From contig NC_056766.1 of the NCBI RefSeq assembly GCF_018687715.1, forward strand, positions 8,979,501 through 9,043,500: a DNA stretch of 64,000 bases. Direction: 5' to 3'. Source of the stretch: Carya illinoinensis. Its lineage: Eukaryota > Streptophyta > Magnoliopsida > Fagales > Juglandaceae. Below are positions 32,956 through 44,748 of this stretch, in pieces (within the stretch, counting starts at the first letter, position 1; each line of letters starts with the position of its first letter). A program made the translations under genes and the position numbers. The notes under the pieces were generated by a model, which worked only from the letters and a program-made list of their open reading frames with translations, had not been told where the DNA came from and did not search any database.

Positions 32956-34606
32956 ACTGACAGAATGCTTCAGGCCTAGTTTAGAGATTATCCGTCATTC
33001 ACTGAGTCATATCGACAGACTCAGTGTAATGATTCCCCCTTCCCATAAGGGGGAACGTTTTGTTTTTTGGCCTTTTTGGGTGGTTTTCTGTTTGTCAATA
33101 TGACAACTGGGCAATATATATAGTTAATATATATATATAGATATTACTATATCTATATAAAGGAATCTATGTCAACACCGGGGAGATGACTCTGTTTTGG
33201 GTGGCCTCTTTTTGAATAGTCTGAGCATTTGTAAGACTCCATACTCGAACCATTCCCAAGCAACAAGTTGTTTTTAACGTTATCTAGTGTCCATGTCTCG
33301 GGGAATCACAACTAGGAGGCAAATGAGATTGTCGCGAGAGTAAGATAAAATCTTTCAAATTTAGTGTAAGTTTCTTATAGCTGAAAAATAAAATCACCCA
33401 AAGATGGTGACATCGATTATCGGGTTCTCTTTAAACCATACCTGAATCCACCCACTATTTTCTAAGCTCTAGTTATCTTGCAGGCAAGCAGCATGAAATG
33501 GTTATTCCCCAGCATGAAAATCAAATGTTCACTAGGATTTGAAGCAAAGCTTGATTAGTTGATCCATGCAGGAATGTGAAGGTTAGCATATTCATTAGTA
33601 GCAATTGAGGTTATTAATGACTTTCACATATCACATGGTTGGTTCTGAGTTAAAGATTGACTACAATTATCTCATGGTATCTTGTCATCCTTTGTATGGT
33701 CGTTGCTTTATGTCATATCCATTTTTACTGATGATGATTGACACGCTGTATTTATACTTAATGTAATGTGATATTAAGTATCATCTAAGAATCATACTAA
33801 CTTCTGACTCTCCATGGGCAACTGGCTGCATGGTGGCATAAAATTTGTATGAACTAAGTGCTAAATGTAAACAGGCTGTGCAAAAACTGACAGAAAGCAT
33901 TAGATATGAGCTAATAGGAGCAAGTAATTTTTGCCTACCACCCAAGTTGTCGGGATGTGTTAATTTACAGTTTTGTAGTCTATGTTAGAGTGGGAATATA
34001 CTCAATAGGCTAGTGCTATTTTCTTGCACTCCATTCTAAGATGTTTTGGTGTGGGGTTATATATATTGTCAAGCACTATATTCTGGGGTCAGGGCCTTGG
34101 AGAAAGAGTTATGGAATAACATCTTACGTTATAAGGCATAGTATATTAATACTAGCATAGGTAAAGCCATGTTCAGCACAAATTATATAAGTTAAGGAAG
34201 AATATTTTGCAAAATATTCATTGAGAGAGACTTAACAAGGCTAGTGGAAACATATCTTTGAACAACCTTGATGGACAGTACCTATATCAGTTGAATTTCC
34301 ATATTATCATATTTTGAATGAGTAGTGAATATGGTTTGAAATCTTCCCAAACATTTGTGCCAATAACATGTATTTTGTCTTTCGGACTACGAAATTTAAT
34401 GCCAATGAATCTGGGCTTCCTTTTCATTAATACAATGTTCTGGCCATTGGAAAAAGTCTATTCAATATAATATGAACTCCTAAGCTAATCGATTACTTAG
34501 AATATTAATCAATTTCATATTTTGGTTTCTGAACTATAATATTATTGAATCCAGCATTAATTTGCTAGTTATGTATTTGAAGTATTTGCTCATTATCCAC
34601 TTTTAG
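32956..34606. other. CACTA-1 right arm after ORF2; nothing recognised
   Basis: Presumed 3' untranslated sequence (with CCCTTCCCATAAGGGG near 33040) followed by AT-rich DNA. No coding stretch or repeat was identified. Confidence 0.45.
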
Positions 34607-34726
34607 GGCCGAAGGAACAAAGATCGGCAAGGGGAAAGGTGCTGCACTACTTCAATCATTGAATACTGTTGGGGAAGATAAGAATGAGGAGTGTTGGATT
34701 ACATGTGTTCTGTGCAACCGGAAAAG
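34607..34726 (+). other. Candidate captured exon of unknown gene
   Basis: A 120-base open stretch is bounded by a pyrimidine-rich TTTTAG acceptor and an AAAAG/GTAC donor. It encodes about 40 residues including KIGKGKGAALLQSL and EECWITCVLC. The GT-AG borders and coding look in otherwise empty transposon arm suggest a captured exon. I do not recognise the protein. It might instead be an exon belonging to the transposon. Confidence 0.35.
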
Positions 34727-36140
34727 GTACTCAAATATCATTTTCAAGCAACTTTGAAATATAATTTCTTGTGGGAAAGAATATTTGTCCATACTCGTCC
34801 AGTTGTTGAAGTATAAACTACTGACTTTTCAAGAGGATTTGCTCACCTCTAGAAAAGGTGCGAATAGAGACTGTGTGCATGGATTGTTTACTGCTAATAT
34901 AGATGACACTTGCATGGGGTTATCTTGTAGCTACAGACTTTATAATACAATTAATGGTTATGTGTAAATACCGTGTCGTGTATGAAATAGAAAGAAAGAT
35001 ATTATTAAAGGAGATATATTGATGCACATAAATATATGTATTTAATAATCAATTTTTTAAATCATTATAGTGACGTATATACACTGACAATTACAAATAT
35101 GATTACTCTAATATTGAACATTCGGCCTTCTTCCAACTCATGATGAGGATTCACTAATGAAATGATTTTTCACAACTGCCTAGCTAGGAGAATCTCCATC
35201 ATTGAAAATTTTTTCAAAGCTGAATATATAGCTAGCTAGATTCCTCCTCGTAACACAATATCTGATCAGGAAAACTCAATAAAAGTTGTAATCTTGACAA
35301 CATGCTCAAACTCCGACCCTACTTAAGTATATTGTGATACTGATTTGGAGATTTATGATGTAACAACAACAGTACAAAAAATTTGTATACTGGAATTTTT
35401 GTTATTGATCAAATTTGGGTTACCAAGTTTTATATGGAAATTGTTCCTTTAGATATTTACTAATTATTTCTGTTATAGATACTTTAGAACAATGATCTGC
35501 ACAAAGGATTTTTTTGACTTGTTTAGATCATTCTCGTTTACTTTTGGAGTTTATGTTGCCATCTTCATATATACACCGAGTGGTTCAATATATTTTTCCA
35601 CTATAAGAGATGACAATGAATTAAATTAATGGGGATAGCATCCATCTTCTAAACAGAGGGATATATACATATATATATCCCAAATTCACATGTAGAGCAA
35701 AAGGTAAGTAAGTAGCTAGTCACCTCTTCATAATTAAAATGAAAAAAAAAAAAAACAAAGTCCTAGTAGAATAGTTCTTCAACCATGCATGGTTAAGAGT
35801 CCTGTTATTTTGTTTGTCTTTCATTATAAAAAAATACATGAATATTTTATATTTCATGTAAATGTAAAATAATCATTTCTCTAAAATCTGGTTGTTTTTT
35901 AATTCACTCTTACATTAGGCATCAGACTAAATCTGTGGTTTGATCTGTAGGGTGAGATTTGATCTGAGCAACAACAACCGTATGTTATTAGAATCATGTG
36001 CGCCTTCAAGTTGCATCTTTTCATAGCAATCAGTGTTTTTTGTTATGGGGAAGAATGTATGGAGATATTTAGAAACTTGAGTAGTGATGGAAGTAGTTCT
36101 TTGTTGCTCCTGATAACCTATCAACAATAAATACTTATAC

Positions 36141-37011
36141 CTTCCTGTGGACGGTGCAAAATGGGTTGACTTGCTTCTGAGGGTAATACAGCAGATACTA
36201 GTATGGATGATGCCAAAGGTGGTGCTGCAAGATTGGTAGAGACAACAGAGAAGTCCATCAGTTCACGTGCTGGTGGTGGACACAAGTTCTTCACAAGGTA
36301 CATATCTATAATTAAATTCTGGTTTAATTTTTGTATGAGACTAGAGGTTGATCATGGTTTGGGTGTTGAGAATTGACCATATGCTTGAATTGTCTACTGA
36401 TGGATACCCTATAAGAGTCATGTAATGAACATATGATCCATACTTAGCGTTTGGTGAAGCATAGAATCTTTTATATTTATGACCTTTCAACAACTCCCGT
36501 TGACAACAAAAATCAAAATTCCAAAAGTTTTGCAATGACTGTCAAACTACTAAAGTATTTGCTTTCCTCCAAACTACCTCTCCTTTTTGGAATTTGCCAC
36601 TACTGCAAGATTGAACTGTGGAGATTGTGCCACCTATGAAGATTGGGAAAACGTTACAGGATGGAATGATATCATGGGGGTAAAGTGTGATTTCCCAAAA
36701 CATAAAAATAAAAGGAAAGGAAATTGGTGGGATAAAAAGGGATTATTTATCAATTAATTTGATGACTTGATATAACAATTTATTCAAGTTCAGTAAGAGT
36801 CCCCACACTTCCAAGTAGTCATTACATTCCTTGTGCCTTCCTTTTCAACTTTTGTTGCTCAAAATCCAATGTTTTGAAATGCCAGGAAAATGTGATGCTA
36901 AAGGAACAAATTGAAGGACTTATGCGGGAGAATACCATCCTCAAGCGTGCTGTGGCTCTCCAACATGAACAACAGGAGTATGATGATAAGGATCAACAGA
37001 TTGTTGAATGA
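36141..37011 (+). pseudogene. Captured fragment of a CUE-domain (ubiquitin-system) protein gene, two exons plus intron
   Basis: Exon 1 (36141-36297) encodes LPVDGAKWVDLLLRV, then after a frameshift MDDAKGGAARLVETTEKSIS with SRAGG, ending ACAAG/GTAC. Exon 2 (36886-37011) follows a CCAG acceptor and encodes ENVMLKEQIEGLMRENTILK, then RAVALQHEQQ, and ends at TGA 37009. From memory, plant CUE-domain proteins such as those of Arabidopsis have a matching run: GAEWVDLFVREM, DMDDARARA, EKSI.ARAG, then ENMMLKEQVEALIRENTILK. The intron lies at the same place, so a genomic copy, not a cDNA, was taken up. The CUE domain itself and the conserved C-terminal end are missing. It lies inside CACTA-1, on the transposase strand. 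Broken frame: not a functional gene. Confidence 0.82.
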
Positions 37012-37341
37012 AATGCCAGTGTGAATGAAAAGTCCAAATTAAACATAATGAGAAAAATTGGTAGTTTTCTATTTTAGTGATAATAGAGTAGCCGAAATTA
37101 TTATATGGTTATGTTTGTCTAATTATATAATTAGTAGCTCAGCTTGTATTAACTTCCATAATGCACCACCCAGTGTAAAAATTTATATTAACTTGGTTGA
37201 ATTGATGCTTGACCAAAATTGTTAAATTGGATAGAATGGTTGCAGATATATTTGTTGATGTATGGATATATTGTTGTGCATATATGGAAATTTATGTTGA
37301 ACATGTCAATCAAGTACATTTGGATGAATCAAGAAAAATAG

Positions 37342-37386
37342 TAACCCAGTATTCTTACTGGGTCTCACAGTAAGAATACTGGGTTA
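37342..37386. repeat. Perfect hairpin, 19-bp arms, 7-base loop
   Basis: AACCCAGTATTCTTACTG and its exact reverse complement are separated by GGTCTCA; one more T/A pair extends the arms to 19. It sits between the captured gene fragment and the subterminal array. Confidence 0.93.
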
Positions 37387-37389
37387 ACA

Positions 37390-38489
37390 AAAATTCGATT
37401 TTTAGGTTTTTCCAGCGATTTTTGAATCGTCATTAATAAGTTCAAATAACCAAAAAATAATATAATGGCAAAAATCGTTGTCATTCATATGGCAGCGATT
37501 TTTTCAACACTGCAAAAAGGAAGTGTACAAGCAAAAGCTAAATGCCGGCGATGAAAAATCACAGGGATATCTTTTGCCAACGATTTTTCCATCGCCGGCA
37601 TATAATTCCAAAATGCCAAGATCATTTGCCAGCGATATAAAACTTGCTGGCAACTAATATCCCCGCGATTTACTGATCGCTGGTGAAAGAATATTAAAAC
37701 AACAAAATCCGTCACCAGCGATGAGGAAATCGCAGCTAAATCAATTGGCAGTGATTTATACATCGCCGGTATATACTTCCCAAATGCCAATTTCATTTGC
37801 CAACGACGGAAAAAGCGCTGCCAATTAAATTACCAGTGATTTTCATGTCGCCAGCATATACTTTCCAAACGCCAAACGCATTTACCAACGATGTAAAAAT
37901 CGCTGCCAAATGATATCCCTGCGATTTCCTAATCGTTGGTGAAAGAATATTAAAACAACAAAATCCTTTACCAGCGATTAAGAAATCACAACTAAATCAT
38001 TTGGCAGCGATTTTCACATCGCTGGCAAATATGGTTGGCGTTTTTGGAATTATATGCCGGCGACGCAAAAATCACTGACAATTTAATTGGCAGCGATTTT
38101 TCCATCACCGGCATACATCATAAATCTTTTACCAGCGATGTAAAAATCGCTGCCAAATGATATGGCTGCAATTTCTTAATCGCTGGTGAAAGAATATATC
38201 AGCAACAAAATCGTGGACCAGCGATTACGTAATCGCTGCCATATTATGTGGCAACGAGTTTTACATCGCTGGTAAAAGATTTATGACGTTTTGGAATTAT
38301 ATGCCGGCGACGGAAAAATCGACGCCAAATCGGTTGGTTAAGACGGCAATATTTTACTTTCGCAGCAGAATATCAAAAGTGGCTTTATAATACCAGCGAT
38401 TAGGCGGCAAGTTGAAAATCGCTGAGAAATTTATTTGGCGGGGATTTTAGTGCTTTTGCCGGCGATTTAAAGCCGCTGGTAAAAATGAC
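37390..38489. repeat. CACTA-1 right subterminal repeat array
   Basis: About 1.1 kb is packed with degenerate copies of CCAGCGATTTTT and its complement, many arranged as ATCGCTGGCAAA pairs. Larger repeated phrases also occur (TGATTTCTTAATCGCTGGTG, then GAAAGAATAT, seen three times). Such arrays are the binding sites of TNPA-type proteins in En/Spm elements. The left end has only a few related motifs, so the array is strongly asymmetric. Confidence 0.85.
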
Positions 38490-38505
38490 TTCTGTTGTAG
38501 TGAAG
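38490..38505 (-). repeat. CACTA-1 right TIR with target duplication
   Basis: TTCTGTTGTAGTG ends at 38502 and is followed by AAG (38503-38505), matching the AAG before the left end. Confidence 0.92.
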
Positions 38506-38539
38506 CCGACTAACATTCATTCTTTCTTTTAGTTTTATA

Positions 38540-38702
38540 CCCGAATAATGATACTTATCATCTCAATTCTCATCATCTTCTCATTATCTCATGATGTGAC
38601 ATAAAATAGTTTGAGACTATTTATTATATTTCACTTAAAAACTTATCATCAAATGTCACATCATGAAATAATGAGAGGATAATGAATATGTTTTTTTTTT
38701 TC
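38540..38702. mobile_element. Foldback MITE in the dead kinase copy's TATA region
   Basis: A 163-bp insertion relative to the intact gene, flanked by TTTATA on both sides (38534-38539 and 38703-38708). Inside, CTCATTATCTCATGATGTG at 38580 and its near-perfect reverse complement (38653-38675) form 23-bp arms with one mismatch. It splits the region equivalent to the intact gene's TATA box. A TATATATA remains after it (about 38704). Confidence 0.68.
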
Positions 38703-38775
38703 TTTATATATATCCACATGCAACCACATCCAATACATTCCAAACAACATTTTATAGCAATAAGCCTCTGATACC

Positions 38776-41030
38776 ATGGATTCGCCAGTTTTGTTCCTTC
38801 TATTGTCTTTGTCATTTTCTCTCTCGTTCTCATCTTCGAGCTTGGATACCATTCATGAAAGCACATCCCTCTCAACTGAGAAATTAGAAGACATTCTCAT
38901 ATCACCTAATGGAGTTTTCTCAACTTTTATTCCGTGGGTGATAATGCCTATTGCTATGCCATATGGTTCAATAAGTCATCCCGTGGCAAGAACCAGACTG
39001 TAATCTGGATGGCAAACCATGATCAGCCCATTAATGGAAAGAGCTCCAAGCTCTCTCTCCTCAAAACTGGTAATCTTATCTTAACCGACACTGGAAAGTT
39101 CAAAGTTTGGGCAACAAACACTCAATCACTCTACTCTGTATACTTATCTCTCTACAACACCGGTAATCTTGTTCTACAGAACATGAAAAGTGTTACTTTA
39201 TGGGAAAGCTTTGATTTCCTATGGTTTTTACAAGCTCTGTTTTGATAACGACAACCTCCTCCACCTTTCTTATGATGGTCTTGAGGCTTCCAACGCAAAC
39301 CGGCCGAACTCGTGGCCCATGGGCTGCGAAGCTTGAAGGTCCACATACAACAATAGTCGAATCATAGTGCTTGATACATTTGAAAACTTCAGTTCTTCCG
39401 ATGATTTTACTTTCATGGCAGCCGACTATGGGCCGAAGCTTCATAGAATACTGAAAATTGATTATGATGGTGATGTTTGATTGTACAAATGCAACGAGGA
39501 GGGGGAGACGTGGTTTGTGTCCTGGAAAGCCTTTCAAAGACCTTGCAAGATTTATGGAATTTGTTGGGCAAACAGCCTTTGCAGTTATATTGTTGGTTCT
39601 GATAGGAAATGTTCATGCCTCTCGAGATATAAGATGAAAAATCTAACTGACTGGTCCTACGGGTGCGAACCCGTGTTTAATCTTTCTTGCAATAGAAATG
39701 AGACTGGCTTCTTGTTGTTACCCCATGTTGAATTCTTTGGTTATGATTATGGGTTCTTCCCCAATTACACATTTGATCAATGTAAGAATTTATGTTTGCA
39801 ACTGTGTAACTGCAAAGAGTTCCAATTCATCTTCTCCTGACAAGCTCGATCTTCAAATTGCTACCCCAGGACATTGTTGCTTAATGGATATCGTTCCCCG
39901 GATCTCCAAGGTGACCTCTATTTGAGATTGCCTAAAAGCAATCTCTTCTCCTATGCAAATTCTGTACGAGATTTCACACTAGTTTGCTCAAGTAAAGGTA
40001 CAGTGCAACTAGACAATAAAAGAAGCAGGGAAAATGGGATAGTAAAATTCTTGCTCTAGTTTGCATGTGGAGTGGGAAGACTTGAAGTCATCAGTATCTT
40101 TTTGGTATGGCGTCTCTTGAGTAGAACCCACCAAGCTTGTAGTGTAGACAAACAAAGCTATCTTGTTGCTGTCACTGGGTTCAAAAGATTTACCTATGCT
40201 GAGCTCAAGAAGATGACAAAAGATTTTAATGAGGAGATTGGAAGAGGTGCAGGAGGAATAGCGTACAAAGGGGTATTGCCTGACAATCGAGCTGTAGCAA
40301 TCAAGCATCTCAATGAACCTATCCGGAGGTACTGCGCAGAGGGAAAGCGCAGGCCTTTGGTGTACAAGTACATGGAACATGGTTCTTTAGCTCAAAACCT
40401 CTCATTCATGCACTTGATTGGAAGAAAATGTTTGACATTGCCGTAGGCACAGCACAAGGCCTAGCTTATCTACATTAAGAGTGCTTGGAGTGGGTTTTAC
40501 ACTGCGATGTAAAGCCACAAAACATACTCATAAACTCTAACTATCGACCAAAGGTGGCAGATTTTGGGCTATCTAAGCTAAAAAATAGAAACCTCAAGAA
40601 TTCAAGCTTCTCAAGAATAAGAGGAACCAGAGGGTACATGGCTCTAGAGTCGGTTTTCAATCTTCCTATCACCTCAAAAGTGCATGTTTATAGCTACGGA
40701 ATTGTTGTATTGGAGATGGTAATGGGAAAGGGACCAACAAAGGTTGTCCATGCTATAGATAGTGGAGGGGAGACAGAACCCAAAAGCTTGGTTGCTTGGG
40801 TGCGGGAAAAAAGGAATCAAGCGGCTGCAATGGCTTCCTAGTATGAGGAGATTGTTGACCCATTACTAGAAGGTAGTTACAAAATGGGTAAGATGGAAAC
40901 TCTGGTAACAATTGCTTTGCAATGTGTAGAGGAAGAGAGAGACGCAAGACCCAGCATGAGCCAAGTAGCTGAGATGCTTTTACGCCAAGAAAATTATAGT
41001 CACAGTGAGGATCATGGTGTTAATCACTAA
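38776..41030 (+). pseudogene. Dead paralog of the S-domain receptor-like kinase
   Basis: It aligns from start codon (MDSPVLFLLLSLSFSL) to stop (TAA 41028) with the intact gene at 10680. Lesions: a 4-bp deletion near 38920 in the B-lectin domain; loss of about 80 bp near 39222; CGA to TGA at 39478; frame damage near 39838 in the PAN domain; TGG to TAG at 40057 before the membrane helix; loss of about 75-80 bp near 40320 that removes the kinase helix-C region; TAA at 40476; TGG to TAG at 40839. Kinase motifs HCDVKPQN, ADFGLSKL and GTRGYMA can still be read, though APE is changed to LES. It cannot make a receptor. Its promoter is split by CACTA-1. Confidence 0.95.
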
Positions 41031-41110
41031 TTGGGAATGGTATCCATTCTCGACTATAACAAATAGTTGTTTTCATTTTAAATAATTGATCACGAATAAG
41101 CATTTTTCTC

Positions 41111-42114
41111 CTAGTAATAAAATTGTGTACTTTTAAGCGTGGTTGTGAGCATATTATCCAACAAAGGGTCAAACTGAGTGTATTGATCCTAATGGTTCTA
41201 CATGATGTGTGTTAATTTCTTTTATTCTCTCCTTGTTTTCGTGTTGAATGATTTGTATGTTATGTGAAATTGTCATGCATGTCTTTCGCAAGTGTCTAAC
41301 TTTACATTTTGAAGTGAAATCGGGTTTTGTATCTTTCTTTTCATTTTTTGTCTCTCCATACTAATAATTGATTTGGCCTCTAGAATTTAGTGAGTTCAGT
41401 AAGTTTAGTATGGCAGCTTGGACCATTTTGAGACTTTGGTCATGCTTAACCAGCTGTACGTTAACTTCGATCAAGAGATAACTCTGCAAATCCGAGGAAC
41501 ACTTTCTTTCCCTAACATAAAATATAACTCTCCATAAAAACCGGTATAACGTATGTTGGATCATATGTATTGACTTTCTGGGTTAGACCTGCTCAAAAAT
41601 TTTGGATCATTACTTTCTATAATGCAGCAAAACAATTTTTGTAATGCTAGTTGTGTAGTAGGATTGCACGGCATGTTACATGAAATGGATAAAATATTAT
41701 TCCATGTACCGGCCAAAACGTTCCTTATAGTCTCTTGATCATCACACGGTACTGAACAAAAGAACAAGGACCAAGAAAACCTCCTTATAAAGTTCCTTCC
41801 AAGTCACCACTTCTTATCATCCGTGGTTGTAAATGGTAATGAGGTATATTTGAAGCGGAAAACACTACTTTGCCGTCCCAATGTATCCGCTCCATTTGAC
41901 CACTCATCAAAAATAAATATTATTTTTTTAATAAATGATTAAGGAAGTAATTTTTAATATATTAGTTTTTTTTATTTTTAATTTAAATACATTAAGAAAA
42001 TACGAAAAGAAAAATAACCAAAAAATAAAAATTCCAAAATGACTAATCTTTTCAGAGTATAAATTTGGATGTAAACAGGGATGTTGTTGCATCGTATGGA
42101 AGATGCATGATACT
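41111..42114. other. No gene seen; flank between dead kinase and copia element
   Basis: The first bases still resemble the kinase 3' UTR. The rest is AT-rich with shadow ORFs only. It ends in ATACT (42110-42114), the copia target duplication. Confidence 0.5.
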
Positions 42115-42302
42115 TGTCAAGAATACAAACTTTTGTATTTCATTCACTTGATTTTTACATTGAGACATTATTTAAATAAATAGATACAAGAATAAGTCTA
42201 TCTAAGGTAACTAATTGAATATGGTAATTACAAAGTAAATGCTAATTTCCTAAAATCATGTTGTTACAAAAATAGAGAAGATTGTTGCTTGATTTGGAAA
42301 GT
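42115..42302 (-). repeat. Copia 3' LTR, larger part (continues at 58463-58474)
   Basis: It matches 62619 onward, starting TGTCAAGAATACAAAC, and breaks off at AGT (42300-42302) where CACTA-2 begins. The last 12 bases of the LTR are found after the far end of CACTA-2, preceded by the repeated AGT (58460-58462). Confidence 0.94.
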
Positions 42303-42860
42303 CACTACAAGAAATTGCTCCATTTCCGGCGGGTCCAATAGTCGGAAAAAACACATAATTTAGCTGCTATTAATTATTAGCCGCTATTTCTAGTCGCCAC
42401 GAAGTAGCCGCTATTAAAAAGCCAAGTAAAACATTTTCTAGCTACTTTGATAATTGCCAGAAATACATATTATTTCCGACAATAATAATAGCCGCAAAAT
42501 GAATAAAATTTTGTCGCAATAAGTTTTGCCAATATCTATTATCCATAGCCAAAAATACTCTCCGGCTATATTTTTTAGCCGATAATATATATTAGCGGCT
42601 ACATTTTTTTAAGCCGCAAATATATATTGGCTAAATTTTAGTCGCCAATTTTTTTTCCCGGCTATATATTTGTAGCCGGAAGTTCTTATTTGCAGCTACA
42701 TTTTTAGCCGAAAATAGAGCTGGTTTGTTGGCTGGAGCATTTTTCCGGCTATATATTTGTCGCCGGAAATAAGTATTTACAGCTAATTTTGTAGCTGGAA
42801 ATATTGAAGCTTTGTTGTTGCCAAATTAATTCCAGCTGAATATTATCGCTGGAAATGTTT
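42303..42860. repeat. CACTA-2 left TIR and subterminal repeats
   Basis: After CACTACAAGAAATTGCTCC come many short copies of TAGCCGG/TAGCCGC and GCCGGAAATA in both orientations. The right end (about 58260-58445) has the same motif family (GCCGCAAATAG, GCCGGAAATA). These are the expected TNPA-type binding repeats. The motif differs from that of CACTA-1, so the two elements are different subfamilies. Confidence 0.8.
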
Positions 42861-42959
42861 GGAAGCAGTCCCTGTTTTGTACATTCATACGTTGTTTTTC
42901 CGTGAATACTTGCTTGTTAATAAACAAAGCAAGTTAATAAACCAAAAAATACTATATAT

Positions 42960-44748
42960 AGAGAAATTCAATTTTTGCCAGCACACATCATTCATATAAC
43001 CTCAAAGTACATATTTAAAACTTAACCACTGCACTGCCATTGTTTTAAGTTTTACGTAAAATTACCGTCCAACATATCACAATGTAACAAAAATTTACAA
43101 GTCAAAGTTTTTCTATATCGGTTTAGCTAGCTTTTCCATCAATCCTTGACAGCTTATGAAATGTTTTTGCTCTATTTCTTGATATCTTGGTTCAATCCTG
43201 TGAGAAACAAGAACAAAAAATAGGTCATGAGCTTTTAGAGATGTCATCAAACACAAGCTAGCTAGCATGCACAACCAGATAGAATGCAAAATGCAAAATG
43301 CAATAAATCAAAGTATTTAACAATGTTGTTATTTTTCTCATACATGTTTTCTATACCAACTATGCATGCAGATTTTTTAATTAGATTTTTTAACGATGTA
43401 GCAATAAATTTCCCCATGCATAGTTGGTATAGAACTCCATGTCAAGATAATAAAGAAGTAAATGGGCAAGGATGGCAGCACATCTAAGTATATATATTTG
43501 TTTCACTTGTTCTGCATATGGTATAATTGTTTTTGTTTGTAATCCCACTAATGAGCCCATTTGCTCTCACCCTCTAGACATTTAACATATGGAACCCAAA
43601 AAGATAGCAGTATAATGTATTTCTAGGACACAGGAATAAAAACCCAAAGCAATAATCGATAGATGACCTTGCAAAAAAACAAAAAATCACAACAAATGTC
43701 TAAAACATTACCCAGTAGAACAGTTTGAGGCTTTCACTAAATATCCCAAGCATGAAACAGCAGCATCCACCTATACCTATCATCCCAAAACAATACCAAT
43801 TGCATTTCATGCATGCCTTTATCATAGGAGTTTTTTTTTTAACAATCACAGCAACAAATTTCTCACTACAGGAAATTCTCCATATAACACTAGGAGTTTT
43901 GATCTTTCTATTTCTACAAGTAATGTCATTGATATTAAGAAATGATTAATATCAATGACAAACACCATAGTCACGAAAACATCTAATCTTATAGAAATTG
44001 TTTTATGATTTATGAGATGGTCATTTCCAACAATACCAATACCTCAATTTCGGTAAGATCATTAAAGAAAAACTTAAACACCTAATTGAGCTACTCAAGA
44101 TTACAAGTATCATTTTTTCACATTTAATATCAACATTAATTACAATCAAAAGACAATATGTTCAAGTTTTCACTTGAATTAACCCATATATACAATGAAG
44201 ACAGCTAGGAATAAGTTATCTGATTTCTAACCTGAAAATGCAACTTAAATTATTTAATCATCGCATGACTAAAATGGAAAAGTTTAATGGAGGCCAGCTT
44301 GGGTTTGAACCGATTCAGATGTCAGGAAAAATTTGGATGGTGACTGGTTATTAATCAGCTATATTCTTCTATTAGGGTTTAATAAATTCTTAAAAACTCA
44401 TTCAAATTGCAGTGGTTAGCTTGTTTTTGTTCAGAACTAACACCCACACATATAAATAAAACTATATCTAATCCAATCCAGCTTTACATCTTTCTTTATC
44501 ACCAAAAAGTCTGTATGCAAAGCAATCTAGACTCACCTACAGCATCCATCAGTTCAAGAAACTTTACCAACAAAACAAGAGAAAAATAAATCTTTTCAAT
44601 TAAGCATCTATCTCTCTTTCACCCAATTAGTGAATGCACGAACAAGTCAATCTTCATAAACAAGTAGACAGCTACGTACTTACTTTACTCTAATAATCCC
44701 GATATATGTTCCTCTATAAGTAAAGAGGAGTGAGGGAGGGAGAGAAAC
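42960..44748. other. CACTA-2 left arm; no gene recognised
   Basis: AT-rich sequence. One hairpin (43349-43434) is noted separately. A CACTACAGGAAATTC at 43864 looks like a CACTA end but has no partner. The downstream part of the captured MADS gene was looked for and not found. Confidence 0.45.
43349..43434. repeat. Hairpin with 20-bp perfect arms
   Basis: CTATACCAACTATGCATG (43351-43368) and its exact reverse complement (43415-43432), extended by two more pairs at the outer side, enclose a 46-base loop. It could be a small foldback element or a small-RNA precursor-like structure; sequence alone cannot decide. Confidence 0.85.

Larger units (their letters stand above)
16762..38502 (+). mobile_element. 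CACTA (En/Spm) transposon 1, 21.7 kb, TSD AAG
   Basis: The element begins CACTACAAGAATTGGGC and ends TGTTGTAGTG (reverse complement CACTACAACA). It is flanked by AAG on both sides (16759-16761 and 38503-38505), the 3-bp duplication of CACTA elements. Inside are a TNP2-type transposase gene (26757-30432, +), a second ORF (31012-32955, +), captured gene fragments (34607-37011), and a right subterminal repeat array. It is inserted between the upstream region and TATA region of the second kinase copy, about 31 bp upstream of the TATA position by comparison with copy A. A LINE (20475-22672) is nested in it. Its transposase is broken, so movement would need a helper. Confidence 0.93.

Noticed and set aside
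43864..43880. CACTACAGGAAATTC, resembling a CACTA end
   Set aside because: No matching inverted end or 3-bp duplication was found nearby.
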